In this document: piece by piece, positions 8,563 to 17,300 of the stretch
Position numbering within the stretch: position 1 is the stretch's first letter
How the letters are laid out: every line of letters begins with the position of its first letter
Source: Pigmentiphaga sp. H8
GTDB taxonomy: Bacteria > Pseudomonadota > Gammaproteobacteria > Burkholderiales > Burkholderiaceae_B
Reading direction: 5' to 3'
DNA length: 64,000 bases
Assembly: GCF_003854895.1 (NCBI RefSeq)
Contig: NZ_CP033966.1
Coordinates: 4,464,001-4,528,000, forward strand
Made by a program: the position numbers and the translations under genes
Notes under the pieces: generated by a model
Told to the model about the DNA's origin: nothing
The model's input: only the letters and a program-made list of their open reading frames with translations
Databases searched by the model: none

Positions 8563-9459
8563 ATGGCATGGCTGAAGGTCGCGGCGCTGGGCGCGGCGTG
8601 GGCGATGGTCGGAGCGGCGCAGGCCGACGTCCCGACATCGCGGGAATACAAGGTGCTGCTCAAGCCCGCGCTGTTCGCGGACCATCCCAAGAACGCGTCC
8701 AACACGTACCTGGCCGACCTGAAGGCCGCGCTGGCCTCCGCCGGCTTCGACCGCAGCATCGGCGGCAGCTTCGCCAAGGACAAGGAACGCACCGTGCGCT
8801 TCTATGACTCGCCGGGCAGCTGCCAGCTGCGCGCGCAGTCCTATTCCTTCCGCGAACGCGTGAGCGACAAGCGCGAATCGACGCTGAAGTTCCGCTCGAG
8901 CTCCCAGTCCGCTGCCGCGGGCGTCACCATCACCGGCAGCGAATCGGGCGCCGACTCCAAGTTCGAGATGGACAAGACCGCCTCGGCCACGGCCTATTCC
9001 CGGTCGACCAAGCAGGATTTCTCGAACGGCAAGAACCTGAACAAGATGAAGGACGTCACGGACCTCTATCCCGTCGCGACCGGCCTGGACGTCGTGCGGG
9101 ACGACCCGCTCGTCGTGGTGGGCGGCCTGTCGATCTGGGAGAAAACCTACGATGGTCCGGACAGCGACCTGGGCCAGCAAGGGGCCGACTTCACCGTCTC
9201 GCTCTGGTACCTGAACGAGAACGACAGCACCCCCGTCGTGGCCGAGGCCTCGTTCACGGTCGAAGCCAGCGGCGGCGACTTCACGACCAAGGTCACCCAG
9301 CGTTCCGAACTCATCTTCGACACCATGACCCAGATGAATTCCTGGACGGCGCCCACCGCCATTCCGAAGACGAACTGGGTCTATCAGTACAACCCGTCGT
9401 TCTGCTCGACCAGCCAGGGCGCGGAAATGGAAGCGTCGGCCACGGCGCAGCCGTTCTGA
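8563..9459 (+). CDS. Secreted protein of unknown function, possibly CYTH-like
   Basis: 298 residues. The start is set by AAAGGAG 7 bases upstream; an upstream ATG at 8500 lacks a ribosome site. Residues 1-21 are a clean signal peptide ending in GAAQA, so the mature protein is exported. A segment at about residues 70-105 (RTVRFYDSPGSCQLRAQSYS followed by FRERVS and STLKFRS) recalls the CYTH fold of adenylate cyclase/triphosphatase proteins, with its FxDTP-like turn and basic strands. This is a weak resemblance. A strong hairpin follows the gene, so it is probably monocistronic. Confidence 0.7.
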   Translation: MAWLKVAALGAAWAMVGAAQADVPTSREYKVLLKPALFADHPKNASNTYLADLKAALASAGFDRSIGGSFAKDKERTVRFYDSPGSCQLRAQSYSFRERVSDKRESTLKFRSSSQSAAAGVTITGSESGADSKFEMDKTASATAYSRSTKQDFSNGKNLNKMKDVTDLYPVATGLDVVRDDPLVVVGGLSIWEKTYDGPDSDLGQQGADFTVSLWYLNENDSTPVVAEASFTVEASGGDFTTKVTQRSELIFDTMTQMNSWTAPTAIPKTNWVYQYNPSFCSTSQGAEMEASATAQPF

Positions 9460-9461
9460 TC

Positions 9462-9493
9462 GCCGGCGCCCCGGCCAGTGCCGGGGCGCCGGC
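9462..9493 (+). terminator. Strong intrinsic-terminator-like hairpin
   Basis: A perfect 13-bp stem (GCCGGCGCCCCGG / CCGGGGCGCCGGC) with a 6-nt loop starts 3 bases after the stop codon and is followed by GTTTGCT. The T-tract is weak but the stem is very stable. Confidence 0.7.
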
Positions 9494-9559
9494 GTTTGCT
9501 CCCTCTGAAATATTTCATTACATTCACTCCCTCATAGAAAAGCACCGGGGGAGTTGCAG

Positions 9560-10123
9560 ATGTTCATTCGTTCAGCCATGGCCGCGGCCTGCATCGGCGC
9601 ATTGGGCGCATGCGCGTCGATCACCAGCGACAGCATGCAGACCCTGCGGGTCGAAACACTCGACAAGGACGGCAAGAGCGTGGCGGGCGCGGCGTGCACG
9701 CTGTCCAATGACCGGGGCGTCTTCAATGCCACGACCCCGGCCACGGTCTCGGTCAGGAAATCCTCGGAAGACCTCTCCATCGACTGCAAGAAGGACGGCG
9801 AGCCGGCAGCAGCCACCGGCCGGCTGATCTCTCGCGCCGGCGCCGGCATGTTCGGCAACATCATCATCGGCGGCGGCATCGGTGCCATCATCGACCACAG
9901 CAAGGGCGTGGCCTACAACTATCCCGACTGGGTACAACTGATCTTCGGCGAGCCCCAGGTCTTCGACCGGATGCATCGCGAGGATGGCAAGCCCACGCAA
10001 AGCCTGGCGGCCGTCGAGAAAGCCAAGGAAGGTCCCGCGGGCGCCGCCGAGGTCGCGCGGAACGATGCACCGGCCGCGGCGGCGCCGGCCGCGGAAGGCC
10101 CCGCCGGCCAGCCCGGCAACTAA
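9560..10123 (+). CDS. Small lipoprotein of unknown function
   Basis: 187 residues. The ATG at 9560 is preferred over a TTG two codons earlier because GGGGGAG lies 7 bases before it. The signal peptide ends in a lipobox (LGAC, C18), so the protein is probably lipid-anchored. The core (VETLDKDGKSVAGAACTLSN ... ATVSVRKSSEDLSIDCKKDG) resembles a PEGA-like beta sandwich, and a glycine-rich stretch (GAGMFGNIIIGGGIGAII) is membrane-associated or flexible. The last 45 residues are Ala/Pro-rich and low in complexity. Function unknown. Confidence 0.72.
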   Translation: MFIRSAMAAACIGALGACASITSDSMQTLRVETLDKDGKSVAGAACTLSNDRGVFNATTPATVSVRKSSEDLSIDCKKDGEPAAATGRLISRAGAGMFGNIIIGGGIGAIIDHSKGVAYNYPDWVQLIFGEPQVFDRMHREDGKPTQSLAAVEKAKEGPAGAAEVARNDAPAAAAPAAEGPAGQPGN

Positions 10124-10142
10124 GGCGGCGATAACTTCCCGC

Positions 10143-10847
10143 TCAGCGACCGCGCGGACAGGTCATCGACGCCCGGTTGTCGCCGTTGAACACGAGGTCT
10201 AGCTGCGGCACGCCGGTCTGCTTGACCGCGTAGCGTCCGGTCGCGTTGGACAGCGGCCCGGTGAAGCTGACGCGGCCATCCTTCAGCTGATAGCTGCCGC
10301 CCTTGGCGCCCACCGCGTACTGGCCGCTTTTCTGCACGACGACATCGGTATAGGCGTAGTTCAACTGGCCTGCATCGAAGGTGTAGCAGGTGTACTTGCC
10401 AGGTGCGATGTCGGCGGCCTGCGCGGGCGCTGGAGCTGGAGCCGCGGTTTGCCGCCATCCGCGGCGCATGTCGTCCAGCGACTTGACGATGACGGGCGTC
10501 TGCTTGTCCAGCGTATCCAGCGTCGCGGCCGGACAGGCGCCCTGGGCGAAGCCCTTCTGGCTGGCGATGCCGGCGATGCGCGCCGTCTCGTCGCGCTTCG
10601 CCTGCTCGTAGGCGCGCCGCAAGTGGTCGCGCTGGGGCAAGGACAGGCCCGCGGCGCCGATCAATCCATCCAGGGCCCGGACGACCGGGGTTGCATCCCG
10701 CTTGCAGAAATCCAGCGCGGCCTGCACCTGCGCGGCCTGCGTATTGGCGCTTTCGAGGATGTCCCGGGAATCGGGGGTCGCGCCCAGGCTGGTTCCGGCA
10801 GCGGCCAGGCTACAAGCGAACGGGATGATGCGCACAAGGGCGTTCAA
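10143..10847 (-). CDS. Secreted protein of unknown function
   Basis: About 234 residues. The preferred start is the TTG at 10847 (GGAG lies 7 bases upstream); a GTG four codons later is possible, and an ATG at 10955 would add 36 residues that look non-coding. The N-terminus (MNALVRIIPFACSLAAAGTS) is a signal peptide. The middle is helical (residues about 30-130), then an Ala/Pro linker (TAAPAPAPAQAADIAPGKY) and a C-terminal beta-rich domain with two conserved-looking Cys (YTCYTFDAGQ and MTCPRG). The end lies 19 bp from the lipoprotein gene, tail to tail. I do not recognise a family. Confidence 0.65.
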   Translation of the reverse strand: MNALVRIIPFACSLAAAGTSLGATPDSRDILESANTQAAQVQAALDFCKRDATPVVRALDGLIGAAGLSLPQRDHLRRAYEQAKRDETARIAGIASQKGFAQGACPAATLDTLDKQTPVIVKSLDDMRRGWRQTAAPAPAPAQAADIAPGKYTCYTFDAGQLNYAYTDVVVQKSGQYAVGAKGGSYQLKDGRVSFTGPLSNATGRYAVKQTGVPQLDLVFNGDNRASMTCPRGR

Positions 10848-11011
10848 GGAAGTCTCCGCAGGTCTTATTGGAATGTAGCCGGCAAGTCCTGACTGCACGG
10901 TCGGAACATCCAGCCGCGGCCAAGCGTACCATCGCCGCGGCGGGAACCAAAACAATGGCAGCCAGGGCTGTTAGACTTCCTCATCCCTCCGGTCATCCCA
11001 GGAGCCGTTCC

Positions 11012-11317
11012 ATGCGCCAGGCCATCTTCGCCGGGGTGCTCGCCGCCATCGTGCTTGCCGCCTGGGCCAGGCAGCAGGGATGGATCGCGCTGCCCGACAG
11101 CCTCATGCAGGCCCTCCTGCTGTGCCTGCCGCTGGCGTTTCTTCCCCTTTACCTGCAAGGGCTGCGCGAGGGCGAACTCGTCATCCCGCCGCGCACCATC
11201 CGGCGCCGGGAAACGCCCCTGCTCTTCGGGTTCGTCGCGGTGTTCCAGGCCGTCATCGCATTGGCACTACTGGGGTACCTGGCCGTCCAGTTGCTGGACA
11301 GCCTGACGGCGGGCTGA
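11012..11317 (+). CDS. Small two-helix membrane protein
   Basis: 101 residues. The ATG at 11012 has AGGAG 6 bases upstream; longer readings lack one. There is an N-terminal hydrophobic segment (AIFAGVLAAIVLAAWA), a second one (LLLCLPLAFLPLYLQ) and a C-terminal one (FGFVAVFQAVIALALLGYLA), separated by a basic loop (RTIRRRETP). It looks like a DUF2069-type small inner-membrane protein, but I cannot assign it with confidence. Convergent with the cohesin-like gene; a hairpin lies between them. Confidence 0.65.
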   Translation: MRQAIFAGVLAAIVLAAWARQQGWIALPDSLMQALLLCLPLAFLPLYLQGLREGELVIPPRTIRRRETPLLFGFVAVFQAVIALALLGYLAVQLLDSLTAG

Positions 11318-11336
11318 GCCGGCGGGGCGCCGGCTC
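11316..11336 (+). terminator. Hairpin between convergent genes
   Basis: An 8-bp perfect stem (GAGCCGGC / GCCGGCTC) with a GGGGC loop overlaps the stop codon of the small membrane protein gene and is followed by a pyrimidine run with TTTT on the + strand. It could end transcription from both sides. Confidence 0.55.
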
Positions 11337-11351
11337 GAACCTTCCTTTTCC

Positions 11352-12038
11352 TTACTCCCTGGGCGCCGTAGCGGCCGGTATCCGAACCTGCACCGGCTGC
11401 GCCTGCCCCGACCCGTTGGCGACCTGCAGCGTCACCGTGCCGCCGGCCGGCCGCATCCGCCGCGCGCGCGACACCAGGTCGGGACTGGAGGACTTCTGGA
11501 CCACCCCCGCCAACCGGGGCGCCGGCGACGCCACCGACTCGACGAAGGTCACCTCGCCGTCGTAGCCATCGGCACCCGGCGGAATGGCCGTCGCATCCGG
11601 CTTCAGGATCTCGGTCGCCTTGGCCGTCAGCGTGGTCGTGGCCTGCGCCGGGCCCAGCACCTTGAAGCGGATGTTGCCCAGCGGCACGGTGCCGATGGGC
11701 TGCGTCAGCGACGTGCCGTTGACCATCACGATATGCAGGACGTTGCCGTCCTTGCGCCATTGGACGGCCGGCGTGACGCGGCCGGCCGCCACCGGCTCGA
11801 TGGCCAGGATCTCCAGCGCCGCCGGATCGTAGGTGACCGTGGCGTGGGCCGCCCCCACCGCCTGGGTGCCGGAGAACACGGCCACCTGTATGGCGCCCTC
11901 GGCGCCGGCCACCGCCGTCACCGAAGGATCGACGAAGAAGGCGTCGCCGACGAACTGGGCATGCGCGGCGCCACTCATGGCCGCCGCCAGCGGCAGGCCG
12001 GCCAGCACGGACCGGAGAATGAACGAACGAATACGCAT
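11352..12038 (-). CDS. Secreted protein with a cohesin-like domain
   Basis: 228 residues. The signal peptide is residues 1 to about 27 (ends GAAHA). Residues about 32-165 have the pattern of a cohesin or cohesin-like beta sandwich: a strand with alternating hydrophobics (IQVAVFSG), the typical ATVTYDPAALEILAIEP stretch, and PLGNIRFKVLGPAQATTTLT. The C-terminal 60 residues are Pro/Ala-rich with QVANGSGQAQPVQVRIP. It starts one base after the stop of the dockerin-bearing lipoprotein gene, so the two are co-transcribed and probably co-translated. Cohesins bind dockerins, which makes its upstream neighbour an obvious candidate partner; binding is inference. Confidence 0.78.
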   Translation of the reverse strand: MRIRSFILRSVLAGLPLAAAMSGAAHAQFVGDAFFVDPSVTAVAGAEGAIQVAVFSGTQAVGAAHATVTYDPAALEILAIEPVAAGRVTPAVQWRKDGNVLHIVMVNGTSLTQPIGTVPLGNIRFKVLGPAQATTTLTAKATEILKPDATAIPPGADGYDGEVTFVESVASPAPRLAGVVQKSSSPDLVSRARRMRPAGGTVTLQVANGSGQAQPVQVRIPAATAPRE

Positions 12039-12039
12039 G

Positions 12040-14358
12040 TCATTGCACCTCGAGAATGAATCGCTTGGTCACGCCCGGTGTCAGGTCACTGCCGGACAAG
12101 GCATCCCCGCCCACCACCCTCGCATTGCCGCCGAAGGTGATGAAGTACGTACCGATCCCGTCCGGCGCGGCCAGGCCGCGCATCAGCACCTCGGCCTGGC
12201 CTGCCGGAATCGGCACCGAAGCGGAAACGCTGCGCACCGGCGAGCTGCTGGTCAGCACCGTCTGGCCGAACACGACGACCTCGAAGATGTCGTCCAGCGC
12301 GGAACCATTGTCTCCCATCGTGATCGTGACATCCGACGTGCTGCAGCCGACGATCTCGGTCGCCCTGCCTAGTCCGTCGCACATCGGCCAGGATGCCTCC
12401 AGCGTGGCCGTGCCGGCCGCCGTGGGCGACGCGCTCGGGCAGTTGTAGTTCGCCGTTCCGTCGGAGTTGAAGCTGTAGCTGCCCTTGTCCGCGCTCAGCG
12501 GCGTCAGCACGCGGTTCGCCGGCATCGGCGCCCGGCCCGCAGGCACCACGGCGCAGCGGTTGGTCACGAAGCTCTCGATCGCGCCCATCACGCCGGCGGC
12601 ATCCAGGGCATTGCCTGCGGCATCGGCCAAGCCGTCCAGCAGCTTGACGTAGAGATCCTCCGCATACTTCGCGAAGAAATCCGCCAGCGTCCGCGCTGCC
12701 GTATTGCTGCGCAGGATGCCCGCCACCACGCGTTTGCCGATGATCTGCTTGACCAGATACCCGGCTCCCTGGCTGGCGCCCATGCCGCATAGATGCTGCA
12801 GGCCGATGAAAGCCACTTCCGGCTTGACCAGCGCCGACTCGCCCGGCTTCAGGCTGAGCGGGCTCACCGTCAGGTACAGCTTGGGATCGATGGGCTTGAC
12901 GATCTCGCCCAGCGTGGATGCCACAGACAACGTCGCGCTCAGCGGCACGCAGAACTTCACGAACGCGGCCACGGCACCGATCTCGATGGCGGGGCCGTCG
13001 GCGGGAATGACCGCGCCGGCGATGAAGATGGTGGCGGTCACCGCGCTGCACGCCGCGCTGGCGATCGACGACGCCTCGCCCAGGATGTCGGCGGTCTTCT
13101 TCAACCGGCAAAGCTCGGGCAGCACGAAATCGCAGATCTGGTCCGGCGAGACGGCGGCCGCCATGGGACCGGCGGCGGCATTCGCGGACACCTTGCCCAG
13201 CACTTCCTGGCTTTCGGCCTGGAACTCGCGCATGCCGTTGGCCAGCAGCGCCTTCTGGAACACCTTGGCCAGCGTATCGCCGTTGGGCCCGGCCAGCACG
13301 CGCTCGAGTTCCAGCCTGGCGTTGCCGAAGGCGCTGCGGCCGGCGGCCGCCACCTTGCGCAACTGCTCGGCGCCCTCGGCGCTCAAGCCGCTGGGTTCGG
13401 CCACGATGGCATCGTGCTGTGCCTGCATCAGGCGATCGATCCGATCGAAAAAGGCGCGCACGTCCTGGGCGGCCGGTACATTGGGCTGGAGCGGCGCCAG
13501 CAGATCCAGCGCCAGGGTCTCGCTCGCCACGCCGTTGACGGACACCACGACCTGCGCCTTCGCGTTGCGCGCCAACCCGGCCGGGACCAGGAACGACGCA
13601 TAGCCCGGCAGCATGCGGAACACCTGGGGCGAAGCAACGCCGTCCACCTTGATGGCCACCTGGGCTTCCGGATTCAACAACGCCGGAGACACCATCGCGA
13701 CCACGGCTCCAGGATAGGCCTGGGGATGCAGAAGCGCCGATGGCAGTTCCTGGCCGGCGGCGGCCGCCTGCATGGCCAGCGCGACATCGGCTTCGTCGAC
13801 GGTGCCATCCAGGTTGATGTCCGCACGCGCCACCTGGAGCTCGTTCAGCGTGTTCAACCCCCCGACGTATTGCCCCAGGCGCATGGCATCGACCAGGCCG
13901 GGCTTGGCATTGCCGGAGATGTTGCCGATCTTCGAGGGTATGCCGAACTCGGCATACGGCGAATTGCCGGCATCCATCACGACGACCGCGGCGCTGGCCT
14001 CGGCCACGGACTGGCCACCGGAGATGGCCTGCACGGTTGCCGTCACCGGTCCCGCCTTGCCAAAGGAAGCCGAGACCCGCTGTCCCGTGGCCCGCTGCCC
14101 ATCGCTGAACGTCCAGCGGTATTGGTCGATCTTCGTGCCGTCCGTCACGGCGGCGACGCTGAAGCCTACCGGTTTACCCACGGAAGCATTGCTGCGATCG
14201 GCCTGGACTTCGATCACGGCCTTGCTGCTCGATGCCGGAGGCGGTTCCTCGCCCCCCGGCTTGGCGCCGTCGCCGCCGCAGGCGGCCAGCGTCAGCACGA
14301 TACTACCCGCCAGCGCCAGCCATAGATGGCGGGCGCGGGTGCACATTGATCCTCTCAT
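12040..14358 (-). CDS. Large lipoprotein with PKD-like and dockerin domains
   Basis: 772 residues from the ATG at 14358, which has GGGGGAT just upstream (an ATG 20 codons earlier lacks one). A lipobox LAAC puts the lipid at C27. Residues about 46-127 form a PKD-like Ig domain (YRWTFSDGQRATG). Residues about 147-200 form a type I dockerin: a degenerate first repeat (GLVDAMRLGQYVGG) and an intact second calcium loop with D180, N182, D184 and D191 (ADINLDGTVDEAD). The following 450 residues have hydrophobic helices (SIASAACSAVTATIFIAGAV) and several Cys, with no family I recognise; the last 130 are beta-rich. It is the first gene of the pair with the cohesin-like gene. Confidence 0.82.
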   Translation of the reverse strand: MRGSMCTRARHLWLALAGSIVLTLAACGGDGAKPGGEEPPPASSSKAVIEVQADRSNASVGKPVGFSVAAVTDGTKIDQYRWTFSDGQRATGQRVSASFGKAGPVTATVQAISGGQSVAEASAAVVVMDAGNSPYAEFGIPSKIGNISGNAKPGLVDAMRLGQYVGGLNTLNELQVARADINLDGTVDEADVALAMQAAAAGQELPSALLHPQAYPGAVVAMVSPALLNPEAQVAIKVDGVASPQVFRMLPGYASFLVPAGLARNAKAQVVVSVNGVASETLALDLLAPLQPNVPAAQDVRAFFDRIDRLMQAQHDAIVAEPSGLSAEGAEQLRKVAAAGRSAFGNARLELERVLAGPNGDTLAKVFQKALLANGMREFQAESQEVLGKVSANAAAGPMAAAVSPDQICDFVLPELCRLKKTADILGEASSIASAACSAVTATIFIAGAVIPADGPAIEIGAVAAFVKFCVPLSATLSVASTLGEIVKPIDPKLYLTVSPLSLKPGESALVKPEVAFIGLQHLCGMGASQGAGYLVKQIIGKRVVAGILRSNTAARTLADFFAKYAEDLYVKLLDGLADAAGNALDAAGVMGAIESFVTNRCAVVPAGRAPMPANRVLTPLSADKGSYSFNSDGTANYNCPSASPTAAGTATLEASWPMCDGLGRATEIVGCSTSDVTITMGDNGSALDDIFEVVVFGQTVLTSSSPVRSVSASVPIPAGQAEVLMRGLAAPDGIGTYFITFGGNARVVGGDALSGSDLTPGVTKRFILEVQ

Positions 14359-14508
14359 CGGATCCCCCCGGTGTGTGTTGCGCTTATTTTCGGTGTTGTG
14401 GCAATACCCCCTTGCCACCGCACGAAAATTACCCGTTTTTTCGTAACTATCGGAATTTAGTTGCTACAAAACGTAGCAAGCACTAACACACAAAAGGGGT
14501 GCGCCACG

Positions 14509-15168
14509 TCAGGACAGTTGCGGCAGCCCCTGCTTCATGGCCGCCTGCGCCGTGGGATTCGGCGTGGCCTCGCCGATCTTGCGCAGCGTGTTCCGGTCGG
14601 TATGGTGGAAGGGCTCCGCCTGGCCGGGGATGACCAGTATCGTGTCCTGCTCATAGGACCAGGTGCCGTCGTCGTTGATCGTGACCGTGATGGTGTAGCT
14701 CTCGGTCTTGAACGCATATTCCAGGAAGGGATTCGACACGATCCCGTTCGTCAGCGAACCACGCACGGCCTGGAGGCTGAAACGCTTCGCATCGGCGGTG
14801 GTCTGGCCCACGGCCATCGCCGTCTGCCCGCGCGGGATGGACAGCGTCTGCATTATCGCGCCCGTCGCGGGCTCCCACAGCCAGTAGCCCACCTGGTCGT
14901 GGAAGGTCTCGACGTCGTCCGGCTTGACGATGCGGGTGTGATAGCGCAGCCCGTAGAACAATTGCGGACCGTTGGTCTGCGCATCGATGGGCTGCAGCTC
15001 CATGTGCTCGATGAAGGCCTGTTTCTCGGGACCGTCGGCCTTGGGGTTGATGTCGAGCCCGCGCGCGCCCGTCCAGATGCCGGCCATGCCGGTCAGCGGC
15101 CCGAGATTGGCCAGCGTGTGGACATCCGGTTCCGGCTCGGTGTAGATGTCCTTGGGATAGTTTTCCAT
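14509..15168 (-). CDS. Nitrobindin-like heme-binding beta-barrel protein
   Basis: 219 residues. The pattern LTGMAGIWTGARGLDINPKA ... GLRYHTRIVKPDDVETFHDQ then GYWLWEPATGAIMQTLSIPRG matches the nitrobindin/THAP4-like FABP barrel family (GxWxGxG near the start, YWRP-like central strand). Such barrels bind heme or fatty acids. Cytoplasmic, with no signal peptide. It lies 25 bp downstream of the bestrophin-family gene on the same strand and is probably in its operon. Confidence 0.78.
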   Translation of the reverse strand: MENYPKDIYTEPEPDVHTLANLGPLTGMAGIWTGARGLDINPKADGPEKQAFIEHMELQPIDAQTNGPQLFYGLRYHTRIVKPDDVETFHDQVGYWLWEPATGAIMQTLSIPRGQTAMAVGQTTADAKRFSLQAVRGSLTNGIVSNPFLEYAFKTESYTITVTINDDGTWSYEQDTILVIPGQAEPFHHTDRNTLRKIGEATPNPTAQAAMKQGLPQLS

Positions 15169-15193
15169 GGTGGGTCCAGGGGGATGAAAGATG

Positions 15194-16105
15194 TCAGCTC
15201 AGCACGATGGTATCCGAACGGTCGGCCTCGGGCGGCAGCTTCTCGCCCAGCATCTCGCGCAGGGTCGATTCGATCATGCCGGACATCGCGTCCAGGGCGA
15301 GGTCGTTGGGCTCCAGGCCGAATGGCTCTTCGATCTCGGCGGCCAGGGCTTCCAGCGCGAAGAACGTATAGGCGATGAAGGCGACGATCACCGGCGTCAT
15401 GGCGCCGATGGCGTCGATCAGGCCGAACGGCAGCAGCAGGCAATACAGATAGATGGTCCTGTGGATCAGCACCGCGTAGGTGAAAGGGATGGGCGTCGAT
15501 GCGATCCGCTCGCAGCCGCCCAGCGCTTCGCTCAGCCTGCGCATCGACGCTTCCATCGATGGCACGAGCACGGAGTCCAGGGAACCGTCGCGGCGCCGCT
15601 CGCCCACCCATCGCCCGGCCTGCAGCAACAGCATGGCGGGCTTGTAGCGGGCCTGGCCGATGGAGGCCGCGCCCTCGTCGCCCAGCAGGCGCCGCAAATC
15701 GCCGCCGGCATCGCTGCCTCGCAGTTGATGGCGCAAGGCGTGCACGAAGGCCGCCAGGCACATGGCGAACTCGCGCGCCCTGCCCGGCGCGTCGGTCAGG
15801 GTCAAGGCCTGCCGGACCAGTGATCGCGTCTCGTTCAGCAACGTGCCCCACAAGCTGCGAGCCTCCCAATAACGCGCGTAGCTGGTACTGTTGCGAAAAC
15901 CGAGGAAGATGGCCAGCGTCAACCCGATCAGCGAAAACGGCACGAAATTGAGCTGCACTTTCCATTCGAAGACCTGGCCGTGCAGCACGGTGACCAGGGC
16001 GGCGAACAGCGTCGCCGCGGCCAGTTGCGGCAGGATGCCGGGCAGCACCGAGCCGCGTACGATAAACAGCATGCGCAGCCAGTGCGGGCGGGGCCGGATG
16101 ATCAT
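15194..16105 (-). CDS. Bestrophin-family (UPF0187/YneE) anion channel
   Basis: 303 residues, normal for the bacterial bestrophin family of pentameric anion channels in the inner membrane. Hallmarks are visible: VPFSLIGLTLAIFLGFRNST followed by SYARYWEARSLWGTLLNETR, which is the conserved FRxxxAYxRWWEAR-like signature, and later hydrophobic helices (AIGAMTPVIVAFIAYTFFAL). A basic N-terminus (MIIRPRPHWLRML) precedes the first helix. First gene of a two-gene unit with the nitrobindin-like protein. Confidence 0.88.
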   Translation of the reverse strand: MIIRPRPHWLRMLFIVRGSVLPGILPQLAAATLFAALVTVLHGQVFEWKVQLNFVPFSLIGLTLAIFLGFRNSTSYARYWEARSLWGTLLNETRSLVRQALTLTDAPGRAREFAMCLAAFVHALRHQLRGSDAGGDLRRLLGDEGAASIGQARYKPAMLLLQAGRWVGERRRDGSLDSVLVPSMEASMRRLSEALGGCERIASTPIPFTYAVLIHRTIYLYCLLLPFGLIDAIGAMTPVIVAFIAYTFFALEALAAEIEEPFGLEPNDLALDAMSGMIESTLREMLGEKLPPEADRSDTIVLS

Positions 16106-16254
16106 GCGTGCTCACCGTCGAAGATCAACAGAATGGGCGGATTATACGTAGCTCCGAAGACTCGGGCTCATGCATGGGCCGTCCCCTGGCTCCTGCCGCT
16201 GCGTCTATCTGTCGCTCTTGCTACCCCCGCAGGTTGTGATCGGTAGCCGGTCCG

Positions 16255-17235
16255 TCACTGCTGCTCGATGCCCGCCGCCTTGACCAGCTTCGTCCACCGG
16301 GTGATTTCGACCTTCTGGAACTCCGCCAGCTCCTGTCGGGTCCCCGCGATCGGCTTCCAGGCGTTGTCGCCGAAGTACTTGGCGGCCTCCTGCGATTGCA
16401 TGATGGGAACGATCAGCGCATTGAGCTTGTCGGCGATGTCGTTCGGGGTACCCTTGGGCGCGAACACCGCCAGCCAGCCACTGGCCTCGTAGCCGGGAAC
16501 GCCCTGCTCCGCGATCGTCGGGATGTCCTCGTAGCCGGGCATGCGCGTGGGCGTGGACACGCCCAGGGCCTTGAGCTTTCCGGCGCGCACGTGCGGCATC
16601 ACCGCCGGCGCATCGCCGAACACGATGTCGATCTGACCGCCCATCACGTCCGTGACGGCCAGCGGCAACGTCTTGTACGGCACATGCAGGATGTCGATGC
16701 CGGCCAGTTCCTTGAGCACTTCGCCGCCGGCCCTGGACGAGGAGTTGCCGGAGCCGAAGGTCAGCTTGCCAGGGTTCTTCCTGGCCGCGGCGATCAGCTC
16801 CTGGACGTTGTGGTAAGGCGCGCCGGGCGCGACCGTCAGCACCACGCCGCCCACGATCATCGCGGTAATAGGCACGAAGTCCGCCACGGGATCGTACGGC
16901 AGCTTCTTGAACAGCGCGAGGTTCGCGGCATGCGTCGTGTTCGTGCCGACGACGATGGTGTACCCGTCCGCGGGCTGGCGCAGCACGTGCTGCAAAGCAA
17001 TGAACCCGCTGGCGCCGGGCTTGTTGTCGACGATGACCGGCTGCTTGGTGATCTCGGTGATGTGCTTGCCGACGAAGCGGGCAGCCAGGTCCGTGGTCGT
17101 ACCGGCGCCGAACGGCACGACGATGGTGATGGGCTTGCTGGGGAAGCTCGCCGCCTGGGCCCGGACCTGCGGCGAGGCGGCCAGCGCCAGCGATCCCCCC
17201 AGCAACAGGGCTTGCAGTGTGTGGATTTTTCTCAT
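16255..17235 (-). CDS. Bug-type solute receptor of a tripartite tricarboxylate transporter
   Basis: 326 residues. The ATG is supported by AGGAG and a signal peptide (LLLGGSLALAASPQVRAQA). Bug/TctC hallmarks: PSKPITIVVPFGAGTTTDLA near the N-terminus, VDNKPGASGFIA, the DGYT turn, and the ligand loop GKLTFGSGNSSSRAGGEV. It captures small carboxylates in the periplasm. The TctA/TctB membrane genes are absent nearby, as is common for Bug genes in Bordetella. It is the last gene of the MaoC/acyl-CoA dehydrogenase operon, 65 bp after the dehydrogenase, which suggests uptake of an acid that is then oxidised as a CoA ester. Confidence 0.93.
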   Translation of the reverse strand: MRKIHTLQALLLGGSLALAASPQVRAQAASFPSKPITIVVPFGAGTTTDLAARFVGKHITEITKQPVIVDNKPGASGFIALQHVLRQPADGYTIVVGTNTTHAANLALFKKLPYDPVADFVPITAMIVGGVVLTVAPGAPYHNVQELIAAARKNPGKLTFGSGNSSSRAGGEVLKELAGIDILHVPYKTLPLAVTDVMGGQIDIVFGDAPAVMPHVRAGKLKALGVSTPTRMPGYEDIPTIAEQGVPGYEASGWLAVFAPKGTPNDIADKLNALIVPIMQSQEAAKYFGDNAWKPIAGTRQELAEFQKVEITRWTKLVKAAGIEQQ

Positions 17236-17300
17236 GTCATGTCTCCTTTGATGGCCTTGCACGTCCAACGGGGGGAACGCCGGGATCGCCCGGCCTGCGG

